From assembly GCF_003254705.1 (NCBI RefSeq), contig NZ_QFYR01000003.1, positions 310,001 through 374,000 on the forward strand: a stretch of DNA of 64,000 nucleotides, read 5' to 3'. The notes under the pieces are model-generated. The model had not been told where the DNA came from and made no database searches. It saw nothing but the letters and a program-made list of their open reading frames with translations. Positions 9,837 through 17,770 of the stretch are shown here, piece by piece (position 1 is the first letter of the stretch; the number at the start of each line of letters is the position of its first letter). Position numbers and translations under genes: made by a program. The DNA comes from Phenylobacterium deserti (GTDB lineage Bacteria; Pseudomonadota; Alphaproteobacteria; Caulobacterales; Caulobacteraceae).

Positions 9837-10409
9837 CTAGCCGATGGCCGTCCTGAGAAGGTCGGCCACCTTGCGGCACAGCTGCTGTCGCTCGCCGTCC
9901 TGAAGCATGGCGTCGTCATCGATCGCGCGAGCGACCGCAAACCCCATGATGATCCCTGCGACGGCTCGGGCTCGAACGGCGGCGTCCGGCGCGCCGAGCC
10001 ATTCCTCCAGCGGACCGTAAAAGGTCTCGCGATTGTTCCGCCGGATGATCTCCGCCGCTTTTGTCGACGCGGCGGAGCGCAGCACCATCAGCAGGTGCTC
10101 CAGCTTCCCCTCCGGCTTCGGCTCGACGACCAGCATCTGAGCCACCCGCTCCGGGAAACTCTTAGGATCGCCGCCGAACAGGTCAGGCGGCGAAGCGCAG
10201 TTCTTCAGCGCCTCGGCGAACAGGTCTTCTTTGGATCCGAAATAACGGCAGATCAGGGCTGGATCGACGCCCGCATCGGACGCAAGGTCGCGAAGACTCG
10301 CGCCGTCATAACCCTCACGTGAGAATCGGCCACAAGCCGCTTTCAGGATGGCTGCCCGGGTTGCGGCCGCATTGCGGCTGCGTGCAGGTGTGGCCTCGAC
10401 GCAACTCAT
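9837..10409 (-). CDS. TetR/AcrR-family transcriptional regulator of the adjacent RND pump
   Basis: A 190-residue one-component regulator. The N-terminal HTH is clear (RAAILKAACGRFSREGYDGASLRDLASDAGVDPALICRYFGSKEDLFAEAL), and a helical C-terminal ligand and dimerisation domain of the TetR_C type follows (GKLEHLLMVLRSAAS, AVAGIIMGFAVARAI). It is transcribed divergently from the efflux operon, and two related palindromes lie in the 120-base gap. By family precedent it is the local repressor of the pump and of itself. The inducer is unknown. Confidence 0.9.
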   Translation of the reverse strand: MSCVEATPARSRNAAATRAAILKAACGRFSREGYDGASLRDLASDAGVDPALICRYFGSKEDLFAEALKNCASPPDLFGGDPKSFPERVAQMLVVEPKPEGKLEHLLMVLRSAASTKAAEIIRRNNRETFYGPLEEWLGAPDAAVRARAVAGIIMGFAVARAIDDDAMLQDGERQQLCRKVADLLRTAIG

Positions 10410-10429
10410 CCGGGCAAACTCCTGATCTT

Positions 10430-10445
10430 GTCAACGCGCGTTGAC
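10430..10445. promoter_or_regulatory. candidate TetR operator, site 1 (perfect 16-bp palindrome)
   Basis: GTCAACGCGCGTTGAC reads the same on both strands and lies 20 bases upstream of the tetR start codon. Its right half contains TTGACT, a possible -35 hexamer for the pump operon. A perfect palindrome of this length in a divergent tetR-pump gap is the usual form of an autoregulatory operator. Binding itself is inference. Confidence 0.7.
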
Positions 10446-10470
10446 TTGTATAGTTCCGCTCCACGCCTAT

Positions 10471-10486
10471 GTCACCGCCTGTTGAC
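10471..10486. promoter_or_regulatory. candidate TetR operator, site 2 (imperfect copy of site 1)
   Basis: GTCACCGCCTGTTGAC keeps the outer GTCA/TGAC of site 1 and differs from it at three inner positions. The centres of the two sites are 41 bp apart, close to four helical turns, so both dimers would sit on one face of the DNA. It lies 43 bases before the start of the adaptor gene. Confidence 0.55.
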
Positions 10487-10529
10487 TTAAGTCCGACGAT
10501 CGGACGGGCGTAAGCCTTGGGGATAGGGC

Positions 10530-11672
10530 ATGCGAAATCAAACCACGCTTGCGCTCGTTGCGTTGGCGAGCCTCACCGTCACTGCTTGCGGCAAGCCCGC
10601 GGGTCCGCCGCAGATGCCGCCGCCGGCGGTCTCGGTGGCCACGCCGCTGACGCAGAACGTCGTCGACTGGGACGACTTCACCGGCCGCTTCGAAGCGCCC
10701 GAACAGGTTCAAGTGCGCGCCCGCACCGGCGGGTACCTGCAGCAGGTGCACTTCAAGGACGGTCAGTTCGTCCGCAAGGGCCAGCTTCTCTTCACCCTAG
10801 ACCCGCGTCCGGCGCAGGCTGCTCTCGCTGCCGCCCAGGCTCAAGCCCAGTCGGCACGCTCGGAGCTCCGGCGCGCCCAGTCCCTGCTGGAAGCGCAAGC
10901 CTTCTCCCGTGAGGAGTTCGAAGCCCGCCGCGCCGCCTCCCTGGTGGCGGAAGCGACCCTGCGGGCCCGCCAGCTCGACTTGGAGTTCACTCGAGTGACG
11001 GCGCCGATCTCCGGTGTGGTGTCCGACCGCCGGGTCGACCCCGGCAACGTGATCTCCGGCGGCACGTCGAACGGCGACATCCTGACGACGGTGGTCTCCA
11101 CCAACCCGATCCACTTCGTCTTCGACGCCTCCGAAGCGCAGTACCTCCGCTACCAGCGTGAGGCCACCAGCCGCTCAGGCGCCCCCGTGCGGATTCGCCT
11201 GCAAGACGAAGCCGAGCCGCGCTGGAACGCCCGTCTGGAGTTCTCGGACAACGCTCTCGACCCGAACTCGGGCGCGGTGCGCCTGCGTGCGGCGGTCAAC
11301 AATCCGAACGGCTTCCTCAAGCCCGGCATGTTCGGTTCCGCCCGAATGGCGGCCACCGGCGCCTACCCTGCCCTGCTGGTCCCCGAAGCGGCCGTCGTGT
11401 CCGATGGTCCGCGCAAGGTGGTCTACGTGGCGCAAGCCAACGGCGACGTGCTGATCAAGCCGGTGCAGACCGGCCCGACGACCGGCGGCCTGCGCGTCAT
11501 CCGCTCCGGGATCCGTCCCGACGACCGGGTGATCGTGAACGGTCTCCAGCGCGTGCGCCCGGGCCAAAAGGTGCAAGCCAAGCTGACCGCCATCAGCCGC
11601 ACCGAGCAGGCCGCAGCGACCAGCTTCACGCCGGCGCTGTCGCCGGCCGCCACCGCCACGCCGGCCAACTGA
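10530..11672 (+). CDS. RND efflux periplasmic adaptor (membrane fusion) lipoprotein
   Basis: Bridges the inner-membrane RND pump and the outer-membrane channel. The 380-residue protein begins with a lipoprotein signal (lipobox LTVTAC, Cys 20) and continues with barrel-sandwich and lipoyl halves (VQVRARTGGYLQQVHFKDGQFVRKG, and FTRVTAPISGVVSDRRVDPGNVIS), an intervening alpha-hairpin (AALAAAQAQAQSARSELRRAQ) and a C-terminal beta-barrel and membrane-proximal domain (LVPEAAVVSDGPRKVVYVAQ). It belongs to the AcrA/MexA type. It is the first gene of a three-gene operon, 7 bases before the pump gene. Confidence 0.95.
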   Translation: MRNQTTLALVALASLTVTACGKPAGPPQMPPPAVSVATPLTQNVVDWDDFTGRFEAPEQVQVRARTGGYLQQVHFKDGQFVRKGQLLFTLDPRPAQAALAAAQAQAQSARSELRRAQSLLEAQAFSREEFEARRAASLVAEATLRARQLDLEFTRVTAPISGVVSDRRVDPGNVISGGTSNGDILTTVVSTNPIHFVFDASEAQYLRYQREATSRSGAPVRIRLQDEAEPRWNARLEFSDNALDPNSGAVRLRAAVNNPNGFLKPGMFGSARMAATGAYPALLVPEAAVVSDGPRKVVYVAQANGDVLIKPVQTGPTTGGLRVIRSGIRPDDRVIVNGLQRVRPGQKVQAKLTAISRTEQAAATSFTPALSPAATATPAN

Positions 11673-11679
11673 GGCCCCC

Positions 11680-14600
11680 ATGCGTTTCTCGCATTTCTTC
11701 ATCGACCGGCCGATTTTCGCGGCCGTCATCTCGGTGTTCATCGCGCTGCTGGGGATCTTCGCCTATCCGGCGCTGCCCCTCTCGCAGTACCCCGAGATCG
11801 CTCCGCCTAGCGTATCCGTCGTGGCCGCCTATCCGGGCGCCTCGGCCGAGACACTCGCAGAAGCGGTGGCCGCGCCTCTCGAGCAAGAGGTGAACGGCGT
11901 CGAGGGCATGCTCTACATGACCTCGTCTTCCGCGAACGGCGCGGTGACCCTCACCGTCACCTTCCGTCCGGGCACCGACCTCGATCAGGCCCAGGTGCTT
12001 GTCCAGAACCGTGTGGCCCTGGCTGAGCCGCGCCTGCCCGAGCAGGTCCGCCAGATCGGCGTCACCGTGAACAAGGAAGCCACCGGCTTCCTGCTGCTGG
12101 TCGCCCTGACGTCCAAGGACCCGAACGTCACCACGGACTACATCGGCAACTACGCCCAATCGGAGCTGCGTGACCGCCTCCTCCGCATCCCGGGCGTCGG
12201 CGGCGTGCAGGTCTTCGGCGGCGGCTTCTACTCGATGCGCGTCTGGATCGACCCCAACCGAGCGGCTGCGCGCAATCTGACCGCCTCGGAAATCGTGGGA
12301 GCCCTGCGCAACCAGAACCTCCAGGTCGCTGGCGGCGCGCTCGGCCAATCGCCCTCGGGGCCCGGCGTCGCCACCGAGTTGCCGATCCAGGTCCAGGGCC
12401 GCTTGTCCGATCCCGAACAGTTCGGCGACGTAGTCATCCGCACTGATGCGGAGGGTCGCATCGTCCGCGTCCGCGACGTCGCTCGCGTGGAAGTCGGCTC
12501 GCAGGACTACAACATCCGCGGCTACTTCGACGGCCAGCGCGGCATCGGTATCGCCGTCATCCAGCAGCCCGGGTCCAACGCCCTGGAAACCGCTGAAGCC
12601 GTGCTGCGCACGGTCGAAGAGGCCAAGCCGTCGTTCCCGCAGGGCGTCGAGTACTCGATCCCCTACAACCCGACCATCTACGTCGAAGAGTCCGTGAAGG
12701 CGGTTCAGCACACCCTGCTGGAAGCCGTCGTGCTGGTGACCATCGTGGTCATCGTGTTCCTGCAGACCTGGCGCGCCGCGATCATTCCGATCATCGCCAT
12801 GCCGGTGTCCCTGCTGGGCAGCTTCGCCGTCCTGCTGGCGCTCGGCTACTCGATCAACTCCTTGTCCCTGTTCGCCCTCGTGCTGGCGGTGGGCATTGTG
12901 GTCGACGACGCCATCGTCGTCGTGGAGAACGTCGAGCGAAACATACGCCTGGGGATGACCCCTCGGGAGGCCGCCTACCGGACCATGGATGAGGTGACCG
13001 GCGCGCTGATCGCCATCGGCCTGGTGCTGCTGGCGGTGTTCGTGCCCACCGCCTTCGTCTCGGGCATTCCGGGCAAGTTCTATCGTGAGTTCGCGGTGAC
13101 CATCTCGGCGGCCACCCTGATCTCGCTGCTGGTTTCCTTGACCCTGTCGCCCGCGCTGGCCGCGCTGCTGCTGAAGCCACACAAGGAAGGCGCTCACCAC
13201 CCAGCGTGGATGCGGCCTGTTGTCGTCGCCGGCGAGAAGTTCAACAGCGGCTTCAATTGGCTCAGCGACCGTTATGGCCGCCTGACCGCCCGGCTGGTGC
13301 GCGCCAGCATCCTGATGCTGGTCCTCTACGCCGGCCTGCTCGCCCTCACCGGCTGGCGCCTGGCCGCCACGCCCAGCGGCTTCATCCCGCCGCAGGACCA
13401 GGGCTATCTGATCGGCGTTGTCCAGCTTCCCCCGGGCGCCAGCCTCGACCGCACGGACGCCGTGCTGAAGAAGGCGGTCACAGAGATCCAGTCCATGCCC
13501 GGCGTGCTCGGCTCCGCGGCCTTCTCAGGCTTGGATGGCGCAAGCTTCTCCATGCAGTCCAACGCCGCGACCGTCTTCGTCCGCCTCAAGGACTGGGACG
13601 AGCGTGGTAAGGACCTGAACGCGGACGCCATCGCCGGCGCGGTAATGGGCAAGCTCAGCGCCATTGAGGACGCCAACATCTTCGTGCTGTCGCCGCCCCC
13701 CGTTCAGGGCCTCGGCAACGCAGGCGGCTTCAAGATGATGGTGCAAGACCGTTCGGGCGCCGGCTATCAGGCGCTTGAACAGGCGGCCAACGGAATCATG
13801 GGCGCCTCTATGACCAACCAGAACGTGCTGGGCGTCTTCAACCAGTTCAACACGGGCTCGCCGCGCATCTCGGCGGAAGTCGATCGCGATCGAGCGCTGT
13901 TGATGGGCGTGCAGCCGGCGGATGTCTACGCGACCCTCGGCACTTACCTTGGCTCCACCTATGTCAACGACTTCAGCCTGGGCGGCCGCACCTTCCGGGT
14001 GACGGCGCAGGCCGAGCCTTCGGGGCGCAACAACGTCTCCGACGTCGCCAACCTGCGCGTCCGTTCGGCGGCCGGTTCGATGGTGCCGCTCGGCTCGGTC
14101 ACTCAGCTGAACGACGACACGGGGCCGGTGCGCGTGGTCCGCTTCAATGGGTTCCCGGCCGCGGAAATCCAGGGTGCGGCGGCGCCGGGCGTTTCGTCCG
14201 GTCAGGCGCTGACCACCATGGAGCAGATCGCCACGCAGGTGCTGCCTCCGGGCATGAGCTACGAGTGGACCGAACTCGCCTACCAGCAGAAGACCGCCGG
14301 CAACACGGCGGGCCTCGTGTTCGGCATGGCCGTGATCCTGGTCTTCCTGGTGTTGGCGGCCCAATACGAAGCCCTGACGCTTCCGTTGGCGGTCATCCTC
14401 ATCGTGCCGATGTGTATCCTTGCGGCGCTGCTGGGGGTGAATCTCCGGGGTCAGGACAACAACATCCTGACGCAGATCGGGCTGGTGGTGCTGGTCGCCC
14501 TGGCGGCGAAGAACGCGATCCTGATCGTGGAATTCGCCAAGCAAGCCGAGGATCATGAGGGCAAGAACCGGTTCGAAGCGGCCGTCACCGCCGCCCGGAC

Positions 14601-14895
14601 CCGCCTGCGCCCCATCCTGATGACCTCCTTCGCCTTCATCTTCGGCGTCGTGCCGCTGATGCTGGCCACGGGCCCCGGCGCGGAGATGCGTCAGGCGCTT
14701 GGCACGGCAGTGTTCTTCGGGATGCTCGGGGTGACCCTGTTCGGCCTGGTCTTCACGCCGGTGTTCTACGTCGTCAGCCGCTGGCTCGGTCAGCGGATGC
14801 CCAAGCCTCCGCAGAAGGAGCGCGTCTACCCCACGACCGGCGGCGGGACTCCGCATGACCCGCTGAGCGGCGAGCCGGAAGGAGCCCGTTCGTGA
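11680..14895 (+). CDS. RND multidrug efflux permease (AcrB/MexB-like, HAE1 family)
   Basis: The proton-driven trimeric inner-membrane pump. At 1071 residues it has the HAE1 length. It starts with FSHFFIDRPIFAAVISVFIALLG, shows two six-helix bundles and two large periplasmic loops, and carries the TM4 proton-relay acids in LVLAVGIVVDDAIVVVENVER (adjacent Asp pair) and the TM10 Lys in VALAAKNAILIVEFA. Substrates are unknown, but HAE1 pumps generally export amphiphilic drugs, dyes or detergents. Its TGA overlaps the GTG of the outer-membrane gene (GTGA). Confidence 0.97.
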   Translation: MRFSHFFIDRPIFAAVISVFIALLGIFAYPALPLSQYPEIAPPSVSVVAAYPGASAETLAEAVAAPLEQEVNGVEGMLYMTSSSANGAVTLTVTFRPGTDLDQAQVLVQNRVALAEPRLPEQVRQIGVTVNKEATGFLLLVALTSKDPNVTTDYIGNYAQSELRDRLLRIPGVGGVQVFGGGFYSMRVWIDPNRAAARNLTASEIVGALRNQNLQVAGGALGQSPSGPGVATELPIQVQGRLSDPEQFGDVVIRTDAEGRIVRVRDVARVEVGSQDYNIRGYFDGQRGIGIAVIQQPGSNALETAEAVLRTVEEAKPSFPQGVEYSIPYNPTIYVEESVKAVQHTLLEAVVLVTIVVIVFLQTWRAAIIPIIAMPVSLLGSFAVLLALGYSINSLSLFALVLAVGIVVDDAIVVVENVERNIRLGMTPREAAYRTMDEVTGALIAIGLVLLAVFVPTAFVSGIPGKFYREFAVTISAATLISLLVSLTLSPALAALLLKPHKEGAHHPAWMRPVVVAGEKFNSGFNWLSDRYGRLTARLVRASILMLVLYAGLLALTGWRLAATPSGFIPPQDQGYLIGVVQLPPGASLDRTDAVLKKAVTEIQSMPGVLGSAAFSGLDGASFSMQSNAATVFVRLKDWDERGKDLNADAIAGAVMGKLSAIEDANIFVLSPPPVQGLGNAGGFKMMVQDRSGAGYQALEQAANGIMGASMTNQNVLGVFNQFNTGSPRISAEVDRDRALLMGVQPADVYATLGTYLGSTYVNDFSLGGRTFRVTAQAEPSGRNNVSDVANLRVRSAAGSMVPLGSVTQLNDDTGPVRVVRFNGFPAAEIQGAAAPGVSSGQALTTMEQIATQVLPPGMSYEWTELAYQQKTAGNTAGLVFGMAVILVFLVLAAQYEALTLPLAVILIVPMCILAALLGVNLRGQDNNILTQIGLVVLVALAAKNAILIVEFAKQAEDHEGKNRFEAAVTAARTRLRPILMTSFAFIFGVVPLMLATGPGAEMRQALGTAVFFGMLGVTLFGLVFTPVFYVVSRWLGQRMPKPPQKERVYPTTGGGTPHDPLSGEPEGARS

Positions 14896-16322
14896 AGTCC
14901 CTCTTCGTGAAGCCTCTTCCCGTGAAGCCCTGGCGCTCCGCCTTGGCCCTTAGCGCAGCCGCTCTCCTGAGCGCCTGCGCAGTGGGACCGGACTATCGGG
15001 CGCCGGCGAACACGCCCGGCCAGGGGGCCTTCGTGGCCGCCGCCCAGGGTCCCTTCTCCGCTGAGCAGCCGCCGGGCGACTGGTGGCGCCTGTACCAGGA
15101 TCCCACTCTGGATGGTCTGGTCGCCGACGCCCTGGCCAACAACCGGGACATCGCGGTCGCGACGGCCAACCTCGCTCAGGTCCGCGCTATTCTGTCGGAG
15201 GCTCGGACCGCCCGCCTGCCTGGCACCCAGGTGACCGGGTCGGCGGCGCGTGTGCGCCAGCCGAACCCGCTGACGGGCCAGGCGATGGAGATCGACACGA
15301 GCTCCCTGGGCCTGGATGTCTCCTACGAGGTCGACCTGTTCGGTCGGGTCGGTAGGTCCATCGAGGCAGCGCGTGCGGAAACGCAAGCGGCCGAGGCGGC
15401 GCTGGAAGTGGTGCGCGTCTCCGTCGCAGCGGAAACCGCCCGCGCCTATGCCGACGCATGCGGCGCCAACGCTCAGCTCGCCGTGGCTCAGCGCACGGTG
15501 GGCGTGCAGCAGGAAAGCGCTCAGCTGACCCAGACCATCTTGCGAGCCGGCCGCGGAACGGGGCTGGATGTGGCGAGTGCGAACGCTCAGCTGGAGTCGA
15601 CGCGCGCCAGCATCCCGCCGCTGGAAGCCGCCCGGGATGCGGCGCTCTTCCGGCTTGCGGTGCTGACCGGCCGTCCGCCCGCCGAGGCTTCGACCGCGGC
15701 GCGCGCCTGCCTGCGGCCCCCGCAGATTGTCAGCCCGATCCCGGTGGGTGACGGCGCGGCCCTGCTGCGTCGCCGTCCGGATGTCCGCCAGGCCGAGCGT
15801 CGCCTCGCGGCTTCCACGGCCCGGATCGGCGTCGCCACGGCGTCGCTTTACCCGAGCATCTCGCTTGGGGGCTCGATCGCCACCGCCGGGGGCATGTTCC
15901 AGGAGTTCGGCGACGACTATCAGTTCAGCGTCGGCCCGCTGATCAGCTGGACTTTCCCCAACATCCTCGCGGCGCGAGCGCGGATCGCCCAGGCGGGCGC
16001 GGCGGCCGAAGGCGCTTTGGCGACCTTCGAGCAGACCAACCTCGTCGCCCTGCAGGAGACCGAGACGGCTCTGAGCGCCTACGCTCGCGAGCTCGACCGG
16101 CGCAATGCGCTGCGGCGGGCGCGGGACCAGGGCGCGCGCGCCGTGGAGCTGTCGCGACTGCGCTATCGTGAGGGGGCCGACAGCTTCCTCTCCGTCCTAG
16201 ACGCGGAGCGCACCTTGGCAAACCTCGAAGCCCAGCTCGCCCAGTCCGAGACGGCTGTGACCTCGACCCAGATCACCTTGTTCAAGGCTCTGGGCGGCGG
16301 CTGGTCGCAGACCGCGAGCTGA
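14892..16322 (+). CDS. outer-membrane efflux lipoprotein, NodT/OprM family
   Basis: The channel partner of the RND pump. The 476-residue protein starts at a GTG overlapping the pump stop by 4 bases, so translation is coupled. The lipobox LLSAC is followed by the typical VGPDYRAPANTPG. It has two OEP repeats with long helices rich in Ala/Leu/Gln (for example EVDLFGRVGRSIEAARAETQAAEAAL and YREGADSFLSVLDAERTLANLEAQLAQSE). With it the operon encodes a complete tripartite exporter. Confidence 0.95.
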   Translation: MKSLFVKPLPVKPWRSALALSAAALLSACAVGPDYRAPANTPGQGAFVAAAQGPFSAEQPPGDWWRLYQDPTLDGLVADALANNRDIAVATANLAQVRAILSEARTARLPGTQVTGSAARVRQPNPLTGQAMEIDTSSLGLDVSYEVDLFGRVGRSIEAARAETQAAEAALEVVRVSVAAETARAYADACGANAQLAVAQRTVGVQQESAQLTQTILRAGRGTGLDVASANAQLESTRASIPPLEAARDAALFRLAVLTGRPPAEASTAARACLRPPQIVSPIPVGDGAALLRRRPDVRQAERRLAASTARIGVATASLYPSISLGGSIATAGGMFQEFGDDYQFSVGPLISWTFPNILAARARIAQAGAAAEGALATFEQTNLVALQETETALSAYARELDRRNALRRARDQGARAVELSRLRYREGADSFLSVLDAERTLANLEAQLAQSETAVTSTQITLFKALGGGWSQTAS

Positions 16323-16380
16323 CCTCTTCCGTGACGGCGATCCGGCTCTACACTAGCTGGATCGCCGTTCGGAGTTTGCA

Positions 16381-16866
16381 GTGTCCCTCCGCCTCCTTCT
16401 CGCCTTCACCGCTCTCGCCGCCCCAGCAACCGCCCTTTCGCAGGACCGGGCGACGGCTTGGCGTCTGATCCGCACGCCGGCGGGCCAGGTCTGGGCGGCG
16501 CAAGCCGACATCACGGCGGCGCCTGAGAAGCCTGGCGGGCCAAAGGAGGTCCGACAGCTCACGCGCGGCCCGTGGCTGCAGCCGCGGCTGCCTTCGGACT
16601 GGACCATCACCCGCGTCCGATATGAGTGCGGCAAGGACCGCTTCCGCACTCTGCAAGCCGAGCAGTTCACCCTCGCCGGACAACGCAAGTCACGGCGCGG
16701 CGGCCCCTCCGGCCCGATCGAGCCCGAGACCCTGGCCGCTACGATCTACGGCATGGCCTGCAACGGCGCTTCGCTCGGCGATGCGCCGCGGGCCGATGAT
16801 CTGGCCGCGGTGTTCCGTGCCGAGTACCTGTCCGACCCCGCGCCTCCCGCAACGCCCGCTCCGTAG
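16381..16866 (+). CDS. exported hypothetical protein
   Basis: No family was recognised. The 161-residue protein starts at a GTG, with a signal peptide (LRLLLAFTALAAPATALSQ). The mature part reads like a short beta-rich domain (TAWRLIRTPAGQVWAAQADI) with two cysteines (RYECGKDRFRTL and YGMACNG) that could form a disulfide, and a Pro/Ala-rich tail. It lies 58 bases after the efflux operon and ends 3 bases before the convergent fdhD gene. Membership in the efflux transcript is possible but unproven. Confidence 0.7.
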   Translation: MSLRLLLAFTALAAPATALSQDRATAWRLIRTPAGQVWAAQADITAAPEKPGGPKEVRQLTRGPWLQPRLPSDWTITRVRYECGKDRFRTLQAEQFTLAGQRKSRRGGPSGPIEPETLAATIYGMACNGASLGDAPRADDLAAVFRAEYLSDPAPPATPAP

Positions 16867-16869
16867 CTG

Positions 16870-17670
16870 TCAGGCGAGGTCGACCCGCGCCCCGTGGGTG
16901 AAGACCTCAAAGCCGTCAGCGCGGCATACAGCAATCAAGGTCACGCCCGCCTCATCGGCGGTTCGCACGGCCAGCGTGGTCGGGGCGGAGACGGCGCAGA
17001 TCACCGGCGCGCCGAAGGCCGCGACCTTCTGCACCATCTCAACGGACACACGGCTGGTCAGGAGCACGGCTCCCACACTCGACGCGCCCTTCCGCGCCAG
17101 AGCGCCCACGAGCTTGTCCAAAGCGTTGTGCCGCCCGACGTCCTCACGCACGGCGACTAGCGTCTCGTCCTGCCAGAAGCCCGCAGCGTGCGCCGCCCTC
17201 GTGCTGTGGCCGAGCGTCTGACGGTCGGTCATAGCCGACATGCCGCGCAGCAGGGACTCCGGCGTGATGCTGAACCCTTGCGCCTCGACGCGTGACGTAG
17301 ATCGCTTGGACGCCGCCAGGCTCTCGACGCCGCAAAGCCCGCAGCCGGTGGGGCCCGCGAGCTTGCGGCGGCGCATGGCGATCTTCGCCGCCGTCGCGGC
17401 GTCGAGCCACACGCGCGCCTCGATACCTTCGGCCTGACGAACGGCTTCCACATCGCGGATTTGATCAAGGGCGCTGACCAGCCCCTCGGTCAGGCTGAAG
17501 CCGATGGCGAAGTCCTCCAGATCGGCGGGCGTCGCCATCATCACGGCCGTGGTCGAGCCGTTATGCACCAGGGCGACCGGCGCTTCCTCGGCCACCATCC
17601 GCTCGCCGATGGCCGGTCCACCGGCTGTCCAGCTCAGCCGGGGCAGAAGACTGGTGGTCGTGACGTTCAT
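16870..17670 (-). CDS. fdhD: formate dehydrogenase accessory sulfurtransferase FdhD
   Basis: Passes sulfur to the bis-MGD molybdenum cofactor so that formate dehydrogenase-type enzymes become active. The 266-residue protein shows EEAPVALVHNGSTTAVMMATPADLEDFAIGFSLTEGL, the sulfur-carrying cysteine pair in GPTGCGLCGVES, the VREDVGRHNALDKLVGAL block and LLTSRVSVEMVQKVA. The ATG at 17670 gives the family N-terminus; a frame extending to 17739 adds low-complexity sequence. It is divergent from the molybdoenzyme gene at 17771, its likely client. Confidence 0.95.
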   Translation of the reverse strand: MNVTTTSLLPRLSWTAGGPAIGERMVAEEAPVALVHNGSTTAVMMATPADLEDFAIGFSLTEGLVSALDQIRDVEAVRQAEGIEARVWLDAATAAKIAMRRRKLAGPTGCGLCGVESLAASKRSTSRVEAQGFSITPESLLRGMSAMTDRQTLGHSTRAAHAAGFWQDETLVAVREDVGRHNALDKLVGALARKGASSVGAVLLTSRVSVEMVQKVAAFGAPVICAVSAPTTLAVRTADEAGVTLIAVCRADGFEVFTHGARVDLA

Positions 17671-17770
17671 CTCCGCCCCTTGGAAGCGGACGTGGATGAT
17701 CCCTCCCCCGCCGCCGCAACGTAACGCTTCGTCCGGCATTGAAGTTCAGCAAGCTTCGCAGGGGGTCCGC

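Noticed and set aside
11626-13200. A 524-codon minus-strand frame across the RND pump gene
   Set aside because: It is an antisense frame with Gln/His/Asp-rich composition; the plus-strand pump is full length.
17504-17770. An 89-codon N-terminal extension of the molybdoenzyme
   Set aside because: It reads across fdhD in antisense and adds a low-complexity Arg/Pro segment; the family start is at 17771.
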